Below are positions 8,075 through 16,605 of a DNA stretch of 33,128 bases, in pieces. The stretch is from an uncultured Clostridia bacterium (GTDB lineage Bacteria; Bacillota; Clostridia; TANB77; CAG-508). Every line of letters starts with the position of its first letter. The stretch's first letter is position 1. The stretch covers positions 1 through 33,128 of the forward strand of contig CANRMM010000012.1 of the NCBI GenBank assembly GCA_947631745.1, given 5' to 3'. The translations under genes and the position numbers were made by a program. Under the pieces are notes generated by a model. The model was not told the DNA's origin. It was given only the letters and a program-made list of their open reading frames with translations, and made no database searches.

Positions 8075-8308
8075 TTATTTTGCCTTTTCTATTAAAGCTT
8101 TTACAGTATCTGTTGGTTTTGCACCATTTTTAATCCATTGTTCAACTTTTTCTTTATCTAGAACAATTGTAGATGGTTCTGTCATTGGATCATATGTTCC
8201 AATTCTTTCAATAATTTTTCCATCTCTTGGGCTTCTTGAATCAGCTACAACAATGTGATAGAATGGAGCTTTTTTAGCACCTTGTCTTTGTAATCTTATT
8301 TTTACCAT
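8075..8308 (-). CDS. rpsP: 30S ribosomal protein S16
   Basis: S16 is a small 30S assembly protein. The 77 residues begin [20 protein letters not shown] and contain [20 protein letters not shown], the family signature; about 75-90 residues is normal. A good ribosome binding site (AGGAGGTGAAGTT on the minus strand) precedes the ATG. It follows ffh by 45 bases in the same operon. Confidence 0.97.
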   Translation of the reverse strand: MVKIRLQRQGAKKAPFYHIVVADSRSPRDGKIIERIGTYDPMTEPSTIVLDKEKVEQWIKNGAKPTDTVKALIEKAK

Positions 8309-8353
8309 GTAACTTCACCTCCTGAAATATTGTTATATTTAAAATTATAAGCA

Positions 8354-9709
8354 TTATTGTTTAAGCATACCTTTTAGGTCGCTTTGGTTAATGTTCTTCA
8401 TCATTTTTTTCATATTTTTTTCATTTTGTATTTTCTTGATCATTTTTTGTGTCATTTCAAATGATTTCATAAATTTATTAACATCTTGAACGGAAGTTCC
8501 ACTTCCTTTCGCAATTCTTAATCGCCTATTTCCATTAAGTAGTTTAGGATTCTGCCTTTCCTCTTTTGTCATAGACGAAATAATTGCTTCAATTCTAACA
8601 AACTCTTTGTCATCTACTTGAACATCTTTTAATTGATTCATACCCGGTATCATTTTTAAAATAGATGAAAAAGAACCCATCTTTTTAACTTGTCTTAACT
8701 GTGTTAAATAGTCATCTAGATCTAAATCTTTTTTCTTTTTTAATTGCTTTTCTAATTTTTCAGCTTCTTCTAAATCAAATGATTCTTCTGCCTTTTCTAT
8801 AATAGAAAGGACATCTCCCATTCCTAAAATCCTTGATGCCATTCTTTCTGGGTGAAATACTTCAATATCGCTTAATTTTTCACCAGTCGCTGCAAACTTA
8901 ATTGGTCGTCCTGTAATTTTTTTAACTGATATCGCAGCACCTCCACGTGTATCACCATCTAATTTTGTTAGAACTACACCGTCTATACCTAATTCTTCAT
9001 TAAATGATTTAGCTACGTTTACAGCATCTTGACCTGTCATAGAATCTACAACAAGTAGAATTTCATGTGGTTTTACATTTGATTTTACATTTTTTAATTC
9101 TGCCATTAATTCTTCATCAATATGCAATCTTCCTGCAGTATCTAGAATAACAACATCATTTAATTTACTAATAGCTGTGTCTACTGCCTGCTTTGCTATT
9201 CTTACAACATCTTTTGAATTTTCATTTGCAAAAACAGGTATATTTAATTGCCCTCCTACGACTTGTAATTGTTTAATAGCTGCTGGTCTATATACGTCAC
9301 ATGCAACAAGTAAAGGTTTTTTTCCTTGTTTTCTAAGTAAATTTGCAAGTTTGCCTGCTGTTGTTGTTTTACCTGAACCTTGAAGCCCCACCAACATAAT
9401 AATAGTTGGTGGATTTGGTGTAAAATTAATTTTGCTCTCTGTTCCACCAAGTAATTCAATCAGTTCATCTTTTACAATTTTAATTACTTGTTGACCAGGA
9501 GTTAATGATTTCAGTACATCCTGTCCTAATGCTTTTTCTTGTATGGTATTGATGAATTCTTTTACAATCATGTAATTAACATCCGCTTCTAAGAGTGCAA
9601 GTTTTACTTCTCTAAGCATTTCTTTTAAATCTGAATCTGTAATTCTAGCTTTTCCCCTTAGTTTTCTTGTTATTTCTTGTAATTTTTCTGATAATCCTTC
9701 AAATGCCAT
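8354..9709 (-). CDS. ffh: Signal recognition particle GTPase Ffh
   Basis: Ffh (SRP54) binds signal sequences through its M domain and delivers ribosomes to FtsY at the membrane. The 451 residues show the N domain helices, the G domain with GLQGSGKTT (about 107-115), DTAGR, and TKLDGDTRGGAA, and a methionine-rich M domain that ends NMKKMMKNINQSDLKGML. The length is normal. It lies 21 bases downstream of ylxM and upstream of rpsP. The 4.5S/6S SRP RNA gene is not in the window. Confidence 0.97.
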   Translation of the reverse strand: MAFEGLSEKLQEITRKLRGKARITDSDLKEMLREVKLALLEADVNYMIVKEFINTIQEKALGQDVLKSLTPGQQVIKIVKDELIELLGGTESKINFTPNPPTIIMLVGLQGSGKTTTAGKLANLLRKQGKKPLLVACDVYRPAAIKQLQVVGGQLNIPVFANENSKDVVRIAKQAVDTAISKLNDVVILDTAGRLHIDEELMAELKNVKSNVKPHEILLVVDSMTGQDAVNVAKSFNEELGIDGVVLTKLDGDTRGGAAISVKKITGRPIKFAATGEKLSDIEVFHPERMASRILGMGDVLSIIEKAEESFDLEEAEKLEKQLKKKKDLDLDDYLTQLRQVKKMGSFSSILKMIPGMNQLKDVQVDDKEFVRIEAIISSMTKEERQNPKLLNGNRRLRIAKGSGTSVQDVNKFMKSFEMTQKMIKKIQNEKNMKKMMKNINQSDLKGMLKQ

Positions 9710-9730
9710 ACTGTTTCCTCCTTTTGTTTT

Positions 9731-10075
9731 TTAGTTTAAGCAAATTAATTCTTTTCTAATATTCTCAAGTATTTTTTGTGCTTTTTTATCTGACGAATCC
9801 TGAATTTTACTTAATTGCTCTAGTATTAATTGTATTTGCTTTTCTTGATTTGACATCCTCTTCATAAATAAAAGCTTTTCTTCTAACTCGAAAAGTTTGT
9901 TCTCCCCTTTCTTTATTACATCTCTTACTGCTTGTCTTGTGATATTATTATTCTCTGCTATCTCTGAAAGTGATAAATCGTTGTTATAGTAATCATTGAT
10001 AAATTCATATTGTTTTTCTGTTAGCATTTTGCCATATATTTGGCATAGCATACTTACTTCAACATGTTTTTCCAC
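9731..10075 (-). CDS. ylxM: YlxM-family helix-turn-helix protein
   Basis: This is a 114-residue UPF0122/YlxM protein, a partner and regulator of SRP encoded next to ffh in most Firmicutes. The helix-turn-helix region reads LSLSEIAENNNITRQAVRD (about residues 34-52), like a sigma-70 region 4. A charged helical C-terminus follows. The start is GTG (10073-10075), with AAGGAAG at the proper distance upstream; the next ATG is eight codons in and has no better site. It is the first gene of the seven-gene operon that runs to rplS. Confidence 0.92.
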   Translation of the reverse strand: MEKHVEVSMLCQIYGKMLTEKQYEFINDYYNNDLSLSEIAENNNITRQAVRDVIKKGENKLFELEEKLLFMKRMSNQEKQIQLILEQLSKIQDSSDKKAQKILENIRKELICLN

Positions 10076-10107
10076 CTAATCACTTCCTTAGTAACATTTT
10101 GCATCGC

Positions 10108-10143
10108 AAAAAAATATTAGCATTATTTTTGTAATGCTAATAT
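10108..10143 (-). terminator. Terminator of the acyltransferase operon, overlapping the ylxM promoter
   Basis: A perfect 12-bp stem (10114-10125 with 10132-10143), a six-base loop and seven T residues on the minus strand form a strong terminator for transcripts arriving from the acyltransferase gene. Its upstream arm abuts the -10 box of the ylxM promoter. A transcript starting near 10137 would contain only about half of the stem. Confidence 0.75.
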
Positions 10144-10172
10144 ACTTTACACCCTTTTCGTTAATTTGTCAA
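10144..10172 (-). promoter_or_regulatory. Promoter of the ylxM-ffh-rplS operon
   Basis: TTGACA (10167-10172) and TAAAGT (10144-10149) are 17 bases apart on the minus strand. It is the only good promoter between the acyltransferase stop and ylxM. Confidence 0.7.
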
Positions 10173-10210
10173 GTGTTTTTGCTAAATTTCAATAGATTTT
10201 AGGCATTATT

Positions 10211-11368
10211 TTATGTATCATTTGGTATTATTTCATTAATTTTATTATTTATTTTTTCATATTTTTTATGTACTTTTTCTTGTAACTTTTTAAATATTGG
10301 TATTTTTAATACTAATTTGAATATCCATCTTCGTATTTGTTCTATTATAATGCCAATTGTAAAAATGACTATAACACAAATAATATAGTGAAGTATATGA
10401 TTTTCCATTGTGCTTAAGTTTATACTGAAACCAGTCATGTGCCATAATACCATTTGACTTATATGATGGGCATGTAGTAAATAAACTGCTAGAATATTGG
10501 GTGAAATCCATGTAATTATGTTATTTACTATTTTATTCTTTATTTGTACATCTTTAAAAAACATAAATAGTGATATCGATTCTATTACAGCAAATACAGA
10601 ATTAAAAGTTAATAATCTTTCACTTAATAGATTTAGTGTAATATCTGTTCCTTTTATTGTTTCTAGTAATATATTAATGATAAATCCTATTAGTGCAGTA
10701 ATAAAATATAAAATTAAGTATTTATATTTATGTAATTTTTCTTTTTTCTCTTTCGAAGAATATAGTTTTATATATGCTCCTATTGCATATATGAATATAA
10801 ACCATAAAAAGCTATGACCATTAATTGGTTCAAATATATCTAAAAGAGTTGTAACATTATATAGTACAGATAGCAAAATGAAAAATATTATTAGTAGTAT
10901 TTTTAATTGTTGTTTATTTAGACTTTTTATCATTTTATTTAAAAATGGGAAAATAATGTATAATGCTAAATATGGTACTAAAAACCAATAGTTAGCATTT
11001 AGAATCGGGGCAAATGTACGCATTCTTATAGCTGTAGTAGTTTTGTCTATAATATTACTATCTACTATTAAATAGAAAAAATATATTCCAAGTGAATAAA
11101 ATATTGCTAATCCCCACAATCGTATTATTTTCTGTATTTTAAATTTTGAATTAATTAAATGATATCCGCTAATTAATATAAAACTATTGATACATACTAA
11201 TGTTAAAATATATATAAATGAAAATATAATTTTTTCTCCAGTGCTACCATTTTGAAAGTTCATTAATTTGTTTTCTATAATATAGTGAAAAGATATTATC
11301 GCTAACATTGCAATAATTCTTAATAATTCAAAATTACTATCTCTTTTTTTCTCTATTGTTTTTTCCAT
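10211..11368 (-). CDS. Membrane acyltransferase, acyltransferase-3 family
   Basis: This is a 385-residue integral membrane protein with about ten hydrophobic segments. The N-terminal signature RDSNFELLRIIAMLAIISFHY (landmarks ELLRIIAM and FHY, residues 9-29) is typical of acyltransferase-3 proteins, which move acetyl or other acyl groups onto sugars of the cell surface or exopolysaccharides. The basic C-terminal tail is probably cytoplasmic. The substrate cannot be told. The gene starts seven bases after folA, so it is the last gene of the radical SAM-thyA-folA operon, although its function is unrelated. Confidence 0.88.
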   Translation of the reverse strand: MEKTIEKKRDSNFELLRIIAMLAIISFHYIIENKLMNFQNGSTGEKIIFSFIYILTLVCINSFILISGYHLINSKFKIQKIIRLWGLAIFYSLGIYFFYLIVDSNIIDKTTTAIRMRTFAPILNANYWFLVPYLALYIIFPFLNKMIKSLNKQQLKILLIIFFILLSVLYNVTTLLDIFEPINGHSFLWFIFIYAIGAYIKLYSSKEKKEKLHKYKYLILYFITALIGFIINILLETIKGTDITLNLLSERLLTFNSVFAVIESISLFMFFKDVQIKNKIVNNIITWISPNILAVYLLHAHHISQMVLWHMTGFSINLSTMENHILHYIICVIVIFTIGIIIEQIRRWIFKLVLKIPIFKKLQEKVHKKYEKINNKINEIIPNDT

Positions 11369-11375
11369 TTTTCTT

Positions 11376-11864
11376 CTACTTTCTTACATAAGTAATAAAT
11401 TCATAATTATATGGATTTTCATTATCTTTTATTCCTTGTGTTCTTTCTATCTCTTTCCATTCTTCTTGATTTATGATTGGGAAATAAGCATCTCCTTCAA
11501 ATTTTTCATGAATTCTTGTTACATACATTTTACTTACTTTTGGCATTAGTTGTCTATAAATAATAGCTCCTCCTATTACAAAGTTTTCCTCTTCATTATT
11601 TAGATGACTTTCTAATGACTCTATATCATTTACTATTTCAACATTTTCATCCTCTACTTTATAATCTAAATCTCTTGTTAAAACAATGTGTTTTCTATTT
11701 GGTAATATTTTTCCTAATGATTCGAATGTCTTCCTTCCCATAATAATGGTATGTCCTGTTGTTAATTCTTTAAATCTTTTTAGGTCTTCTGGTATATGCC
11801 ATATAATTTTATTATCTTTTCCTATAACATTATTTTCTGATACTGCAACAATTAAACTTAACAT
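11376..11864 (-). CDS. folA: Dihydrofolate reductase
   Basis: This enzyme reduces dihydrofolate to tetrahydrofolate with NADPH, recycling the dihydrofolate made by thymidylate synthase. The 162 residues show LIVAVSENNVIGKDNKIIW at the N-terminus, Trp22, the catalytic acid Asp27 and Phe31 in the same numbering as E. coli, IIMGRKTFESLG, and FVIGGAIIYRQLMP. The length is normal. AAAAGGAGAG precedes the ATG. It lies 36 bases downstream of thyA, a common pairing that links dTMP synthesis to cofactor recycling. Confidence 0.96.
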   Translation of the reverse strand: MLSLIVAVSENNVIGKDNKIIWHIPEDLKRFKELTTGHTIIMGRKTFESLGKILPNRKHIVLTRDLDYKVEDENVEIVNDIESLESHLNNEEENFVIGGAIIYRQLMPKVSKMYVTRIHEKFEGDAYFPIINQEEWKEIERTQGIKDNENPYNYEFITYVRK

Positions 11865-11900
11865 TTTTTTCTCTCCTTTTTTGATAGTTTAGATTTTTTA

Positions 11901-12758
11901 CTATATAGCTACTGGTATCTTTCCAATTTCTACATCATGATTATAATCATAATCCTGAATTTCAAAGTCTTCTACTTTGAAGTCATAAAAGTTTTTAGTT
12001 GGATTATGAATAACTAGTTTTGGACTTACATCCATCGGTTTTGCTTCTATTAGTTTTTGAATGATAGGAATATGTCTATCATAAATATGACAGTCTCCTA
12101 TATTATGTGTTAGAGTTCCTACTTCTAGTCCTGCTATTTGTGCAAACATGCATAACAATGCTGCATATTGCATTGTATTCCAACCATTAGCTGCTAGCAT
12201 ATCTTGTGAACGTTGGTTTAAAATTAGATGTAACTTTCCACCTTTTACTAGCCATTGTGTTCCATAAGCACATGGTTCTAAATTCATATCTTTTAGTTCT
12301 TCATGATTAAATAAATTGGTCATAATTCTACGACTTGCTGGATCATTTTTCAATAGATATAGTACATAATCTATTTGATCCATTTCTTTTATACCTTCTT
12401 TAGTCTTAAATTTATATTTTTTTGAGAATTGATATCCATATGCTTTTCCAATTGTTCCGTCTTCTCCTGCCCATTGATCCCATATATGAGAATTTAACTC
12501 ACTAATTTTATTTGATTTTTTTTGCCAAATCCATAATATTTCATCAATTGCTCTCATAACTGTTTTACTATTATTTCTTAGTGTAATCATAGGAAATTCT
12601 TTTCCGACATCATATACATTTGTTACTCCAACTAATGAAATATAATTTGCTTCTGCTCCATCTTGCCATCTTGTTCTTACTCCTGTTCCTTCTGATGAAT
12701 ATCCTTCTTCTATAATTTTTTTACATGTTTCTATAAAATGTTTGTCCGCTTGTGTCAT
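11901..12758 (-). CDS. thyA: Thymidylate synthase ThyA
   Basis: ThyA methylates dUMP to dTMP using methylene-tetrahydrofolate. The 285 residues contain the catalytic Cys163 in LEPCAYGTQW, the dUMP-binding LNQRSQDMLAANGWNTMQY, and HNIGDCHIYDRH. The residue after the catalytic cysteine is Ala164, where the widespread motif has His (PCH). Similar departures occur in the phi3T-like ThyA branch, as far as I recall, and the rest of the active site is intact, so I expect it to be active. AAGGAGG precedes the ATG. It lies between the radical SAM gene and folA. Confidence 0.94.
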   Translation of the reverse strand: MTQADKHFIETCKKIIEEGYSSEGTGVRTRWQDGAEANYISLVGVTNVYDVGKEFPMITLRNNSKTVMRAIDEILWIWQKKSNKISELNSHIWDQWAGEDGTIGKAYGYQFSKKYKFKTKEGIKEMDQIDYVLYLLKNDPASRRIMTNLFNHEELKDMNLEPCAYGTQWLVKGGKLHLILNQRSQDMLAANGWNTMQYAALLCMFAQIAGLEVGTLTHNIGDCHIYDRHIPIIQKLIEAKPMDVSPKLVIHNPTKNFYDFKVEDFEIQDYDYNHDVEIGKIPVAI

Positions 12759-12812
12759 TGTTATTTCCTCCTTTGCTGTATTATATCTATATATTTTTTA
12801 AAAGTAAATAGT

Positions 12813-13697
12813 TTAATCCCATTTTGGAACATATTCTTCTTCATGCTCTCCTAGCTCTTGAATATAGCCATTTTTCAAGTCTAATGTGTAGAAAAATTTT
12901 TCAATTTCTTTGTATTCTTTTTTGGTTAGTTTTTGACATAATTCTTCATTTTCTTTTGCTTTATAAGTTGGAAAATATTGTGCCATAATGCTCACATATA
13001 CATCTTCTGGCATATTTTCTTTTATCCATTTTAAAATATGTTTCGTATTTTGTATATGATTTGGTAAAATCAGATGTCTTATCATTACTCCTTTTTGCAT
13101 AATTCCTTTTCCGTTAAATTCTGCTTTTCCTACTTGTTCATACATTTTTTTAATTGCTTTTGTTGCAACTTCAAAATACTTTTCTACTTTTGAATATTTT
13201 TTTGATAGTATATCTGAATAGTATTTTAAATCTGGCAAATAGATATCAATATATCCCTCTAAAGCTTCTATAGTTTCTACATTTTCATATCCGTTTGTGT
13301 TATATATAATTGGAATGTTTAGACCATTATTTTTAGCTAATTTTATTGCCTCTATAATTTGATAAGCATACATAGTAGGTGTTACTAGATTAATATTATT
13401 TACACCTTTTTCTTGTTGTTCTATCATAATATTTGCTAGTTCTTCAATTGATATTATTTTTCCTTTTCCCTGCTGACTAATTTCATAATTTTGGCAATAA
13501 ATACAATTCAAATTGCAGTTTGTAAAGAATATAGTTCCTGATCCATTTCCTTCACTTAAGCAAGGCTCTTCATAGTAATGAATTGATGCTAATGCTATTT
13601 TTATTTTGTCATCACACCTACATCTTCCTTTGTTACCTATTAATCTGTTAATCTTACATCTATGTGGACATATTTGGCAATTTTCTAGTTCTTCCAT
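12813..13697 (-). CDS. Radical SAM protein of the PflX type
   Basis: This is a 294-residue radical SAM enzyme related to pyruvate formate-lyase activating enzymes (the PflX group, COG1313 by recall). The 4Fe-4S motif CNLNCIYCQNYEIS (about residues 60-73) gives CxxxCxxC. Additional N-terminal cysteines (CQICPHRCKINR and GRCRC, residues 7-28) may hold another cluster or a metal. Landmarks NLVTPTMYAYQI and YLPDLKYY belong to the same group. The natural substrate of PflX proteins is not established. No glycyl-radical enzyme is encoded next to it. It is the first gene of the operon with thyA and folA, 54 bases upstream of thyA. Confidence 0.85.
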   Translation of the reverse strand: MEELENCQICPHRCKINRLIGNKGRCRCDDKIKIALASIHYYEEPCLSEGNGSGTIFFTNCNLNCIYCQNYEISQQGKGKIISIEELANIMIEQQEKGVNNINLVTPTMYAYQIIEAIKLAKNNGLNIPIIYNTNGYENVETIEALEGYIDIYLPDLKYYSDILSKKYSKVEKYFEVATKAIKKMYEQVGKAEFNGKGIMQKGVMIRHLILPNHIQNTKHILKWIKENMPEDVYVSIMAQYFPTYKAKENEELCQKLTKKEYKEIEKFFYTLDLKNGYIQELGEHEEEYVPKWD

Positions 13698-13775
13698 TTT
13701 TACTTTTCCTACTCTATAAATTATTTCATAGGTATTGTATCACATTTATTGCTCATATTCTATATAGATTTTTAT

Positions 13776-13805
13776 TTGCTTTATTGTATTTAATTATGGT
13801 ATAAT
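13776..13805 (+). promoter_or_regulatory. Extended -10 promoter of the thioesterase gene
   Basis: TGGTATAAT (13797-13805) is an extended -10 box, with TTGCTT at 13776-13781, 18 bases before the hexamer. It is divergent from the radical SAM operon, whose start is at 13697. Confidence 0.65.
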
Positions 13806-13834
13806 TTCTTTTATTGGAAAGAAGGTAATTATTT

Positions 13835-14560
13835 ATGGCTATTTTTGAATATAAATATAAAGTTGGAATTAACTATGTTAATGATAAGGCTGTTATAACT
13901 AATCCTGGTATGCTTAGTATTTTAGAAGATGTTGCTTGCAAACATTCAGATACAGTAAATTTTGGAATTAAGGATATTCCTATTATTCAGCTTTCATGGG
14001 TTTTACTTGCTTGGAAAATAAAAATTTTAAAACGTGTTTCTTATGGGACAGTGTTAACTGCAAGAACTTGGGCAAGACCTTCTCAAAAATTTTATACTTA
14101 TCGTGACTTTGAAGTTTTAGATGAATCTGGAGAGGTTGTTTGTATTGCTACTTCAAAATGGGCTTTAATTAACCTTGCTAAATCTAGTATAGAAAAAATT
14201 ACTGATGATATTTTTTTAAGATATAATCCTGAAGATAGAGCTGTTTTTGAAGAAGCAGATATAGAAAAGTTATCCGAGCCTCTTCTTACTACTCCTACCT
14301 ATTTTTATACAACTCAAAGAAGAGATATTGATATCAATAAACATATGAATAATATTAATTATTTGTATTTAGCTTATGAAACTCTTCCTTTTGAAATTTA
14401 TACTGCTGAGGAATGTAATAACATTATTATTACATATAAAAAAGGAATGAAATTAGGTGATACTGCAAAATGTTTTTATAATTTTTCAGAAAATGCTCAC
14501 TTTGTTACAATAAAAAGCGAAGATGATTCTCATTTGCATGCACTTATCAAATTATGGTAA
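13835..14560 (+). CDS. Acyl-ACP thioesterase
   Basis: This is a 241-residue double-hotdog thioesterase of the bacterial/plant FatA-FatB family, which releases fatty acids from acyl carrier protein. The first hotdog has LSWVLLAWKIKILKRVSYG (about 52-70) and the second the family signature RRDIDINKHMNNINYL, with the Asn-His pair of the active site around residues 172-176. The length matches bacterial members. AAAGAAGG lies before the ATG. It is monocistronic, between its own promoter and a long hairpin terminator. The acyl length preference cannot be read from the sequence. Confidence 0.9.
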   Translation: MAIFEYKYKVGINYVNDKAVITNPGMLSILEDVACKHSDTVNFGIKDIPIIQLSWVLLAWKIKILKRVSYGTVLTARTWARPSQKFYTYRDFEVLDESGEVVCIATSKWALINLAKSSIEKITDDIFLRYNPEDRAVFEEADIEKLSEPLLTTPTYFYTTQRRDIDINKHMNNINYLYLAYETLPFEIYTAEECNNIIITYKKGMKLGDTAKCFYNFSENAHFVTIKSEDDSHLHALIKLW

Positions 14561-14569
14561 ATTTATAAG

Positions 14570-14636
14570 AATAAAGGGATTAATATTCTTAACTATATTT
14601 TTATATAGTTTTCAGAATATAATCCCTTTATTAATT
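14570..14636 (+). terminator. Long hairpin terminator between thioesterase and cotJC
   Basis: AATAAAGGGATT (14570-14581) pairs with AATCCCTTTATT (14621-14632); inner arms ATATTCT/AGAATAT and AACTATAT/ATATAGTT extend the stem. T residues follow on the plus strand. Because cotJC ends at 14637 on the other strand, the hairpin probably serves both genes. Confidence 0.75.
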
Positions 14637-14870
14637 TTATCTTCCGCAACCGCAATCATTATTGTTTGTATTATTCATGTTGTTATTATTCATATAAAAT
14701 TTCTTTTCTGCTAATTTATCTTGAACGCCACGAAGTGCTTCACCAAATCTTTGGAAGTGAACAACTTCTCTTTGTCTTAAGAAACGAAGTGGATCTAGAA
14801 CATCTGGCTCATCTCTACATAAATCAATTAGTTTTTCATACGTTGCCCTTGCTTTTTGCTCTGTTGCAAC
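14637..14870 (-). CDS. cotJC: cotJC, 3' part (separated from the 5' part by an inserted element)
   Basis: This segment encodes the last 75 residues of CotJC, from TEQKARATYEKLID through DPLRFLRQREVVHFQRFGEA to an Asn-rich tail ending DCGCGR. It supplies two of the expected dimanganese ligands, Glu140 and His174 in rebuilt numbering, and also Glu171. It has no start signal of its own: the open frame upstream is element DNA with no ribosome binding site. The matching 5' part lies at 17174-17605. Joining at the shared GTTGC (14866-14870 here) restores the reading frame. The coding sequence is undamaged, which argues against an old dead pseudogene. Confidence 0.9.
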   Translation of the reverse strand, partial: VATEQKARATYEKLIDLCRDEPDVLDPLRFLRQREVVHFQRFGEALRGVQDKLAEKKFYMNNNNMNNTNNNDCGCGR

Positions 14871-14883
14871 CTTGATGATACAA
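14866..14883 (-). other. Left element junction (attachment site)
   Basis: The 5-bp core GTTGC (GCAAC on the plus strand at 14866-14870) is shared with the right junction. On the element side TTGATGATACAA (14872-14883) is one arm of an imperfect inverted repeat; its partner is TTGTATAATCAA at 17177-17188, with 11 of 12 positions complementary. On the chromosome side the next bases are AACA in the gene direction. Confidence 0.8.
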
Positions 14884-14899
14884 CATAATAATACAATGA

Positions 14900-16525
14900 T
14901 TAAATTTTCCAATGTATCCTAATTGTTTTCTTGTGAGTTTTTGGGTCTTTCTGTCCAACCTCTATATATTCAATTAAATTATCTACCATTTCTCTTGATA
15001 ATTCAGTTACATTTATATATTGCTCTAATACTTCTTTTTTTGACTTTACTGTTTCTTGATTATTTGAAAGTTCTAATAGTTTATCTTTCTTTTGTATCAA
15101 CTGCTGTTCTATGATTTCTTTGTCTTTCCTTAACTCTGTACTTAGTAATATAAACTCTTCTTCTGTAATATGTTCATTTACTTTTTGTATGAATAAATCT
15201 TTTAATGCTTTTGAATATTTGTTTATATTTCTTTCATACTGAGATGTTTCTTCTTGCAATTGTTCTTTTTCATTTCCAACTTTTTTTAAGATAATCTTTT
15301 CTTCTAATTGTTCTACATTTAAGTATCTCTTTATTAACAAGTTTAATTCTTTCAAAACGGCTTTTTTTAATACTTCCTCTGATATAAAACTGCCTATGCA
15401 ATCACTTTTGTTTACTTGTCTTGTAGAACATCTTAAATATCTGTCATTGTGTGATTTACAAGATTTCATAGTATAACCACAATATTCACATTTGCATTTC
15501 TGTGCAAATATACCTATTTTACCACCTTTATATGGTTTATAATTGTTGTTGTTTTTGCTCTGCACACTATTCCACAAATTAATATCAATTATTGCCTCAT
15601 GTGTTCCTTCAACTCTAAACCACTTGTCTTTTGGTCTAGGTTTATTCTTTTTAGTTCTAAAAGATACACTGCCATACTTACCTTGTACCATATTTCCTAT
15701 GTACATTTCATTTTTCAATATATCTGATATTGAAAAATATTTCCACTGTGTGCCTAACTTGTTTGGTATGGTCCTGTATGTAATGCCTTGTTGTCTTTTA
15801 TACTCAGTTGGATTTGGTATTCCTTGATTATTTAACTCTCGTGCTATGGATGTTTTTCCCATACCTTGGTTGTATAATAAAAATATCTGTTTTACTACTT
15901 TTGATGCAACTGGGTCAATGATTAAATGTCCTTTTTTATTAGGATCTTTTAAATAGCCATACAATGGCACACTGCCAATATATTCTCCTTTATTTCTTTT
16001 TATATCAAGTGCTGATTTTATACTATCTGACATATCTTCTATGTACCATTGATTTGTTAATCCATTTATTTGAATAGATTTTCTATTTCCTTTTAGTGCT
16101 GTATCTGTATTATCAACTAAACCAATAAACCTCACATTCCATTCCTTAAATTTCTCAAGTACATACTGTTCAACCACAATACTATCTCTTGTAAATCTAT
16201 TTAGACTTTTACATAGAACAATATCAATCTTTCCATGTTCTGCTAACTCTAGTACTTTATTATAATTTGGTCTATCTTGATTCATTCCTGCCCAATCCTC
16301 ATCAACAAATGTACCTACTATCTCCCAATCCTCATTGCTGTTGGCATATTCTGTCAACATTATCTTTTGATTTTTAATACTCTCACTTTCATCTTCCTTA
16401 TTTTTCTTATTTCTATCTTCTTGTGATAATCTGCAATAAATTGCTACTCTATGTCTTTTCTTTTCCACAACTGCCTTAAACTCTTCTGTTTCATCATTAA
16501 TTTGCAAAGTATTTGTTTCATTCAT
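14900..16525 (-). CDS. Large serine recombinase of the cotJC element
   Basis: This is a 541-residue, full-length large serine recombinase. The catalytic domain begins HRVAIYCRLSQEDR, with nucleophile Ser34. It goes on with ESIKNQKIMLTEYA, FVDEDWAGMNQDRPNY and KSLNRFTRDS. The recombinase domain has GYIGSVPLYGYLKDP-like sequence (landmarks GSVPLYGY and IIDPVASKVVKQIF), followed by a zinc ribbon (CKCEYCGYTMKSC ... RCSTR ... DC) and a long coiled coil from about residue 395 to 500. ATG 16525 was chosen because AGGAGG lies upstream; the frame opens 17 codons earlier without such a site. It acts on the att sites at both ends of the element and is related to SpoIVCA/TnpX-type enzymes. No frameshift or missing motif is seen. 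Confidence 0.95.
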   Translation of the reverse strand: MNETNTLQINDETEEFKAVVEKKRHRVAIYCRLSQEDRNKKNKEDESESIKNQKIMLTEYANSNEDWEIVGTFVDEDWAGMNQDRPNYNKVLELAEHGKIDIVLCKSLNRFTRDSIVVEQYVLEKFKEWNVRFIGLVDNTDTALKGNRKSIQINGLTNQWYIEDMSDSIKSALDIKRNKGEYIGSVPLYGYLKDPNKKGHLIIDPVASKVVKQIFLLYNQGMGKTSIARELNNQGIPNPTEYKRQQGITYRTIPNKLGTQWKYFSISDILKNEMYIGNMVQGKYGSVSFRTKKNKPRPKDKWFRVEGTHEAIIDINLWNSVQSKNNNNYKPYKGGKIGIFAQKCKCEYCGYTMKSCKSHNDRYLRCSTRQVNKSDCIGSFISEEVLKKAVLKELNLLIKRYLNVEQLEEKIILKKVGNEKEQLQEETSQYERNINKYSKALKDLFIQKVNEHITEEEFILLSTELRKDKEIIEQQLIQKKDKLLELSNNQETVKSKKEVLEQYINVTELSREMVDNLIEYIEVGQKDPKTHKKTIRIHWKI

Positions 16526-16560
16526 TTTATAATTTCCTCCTATCAGAAAAAAATAAAATG

Positions 16561-16588
16561 AACCAATATATAGCATATAATATTGGTT
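16561..16588. repeat. Inverted repeat in front of the recombinase gene
   Basis: AACCAATAT (16561-16569) and ATATTGGTT (16580-16588) form 9-bp perfect arms around a 10-base A+T-rich centre. On the minus strand it is followed by a T-rich stretch and then the recombinase ribosome binding site. It could be a weak terminator between the 38-codon ORF and the recombinase, or an operator. Confidence 0.6.
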
Positions 16589-16605
16589 CTTGTAAACTAC
16601 TCTCT

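Noticed and set aside
10569..10817. Plus-strand frames inside the acyltransferase gene
   Set aside because: They are antisense shadows of a hydrophobic A+T-rich gene and have no ribosome binding site.
14637..14912. Independent 91-residue gene starting at 14912
   Set aside because: The first 14-15 residues come from element DNA, overlap the end of the recombinase and have no ribosome binding site. From TEQKA on it is the continuation of CotJC.
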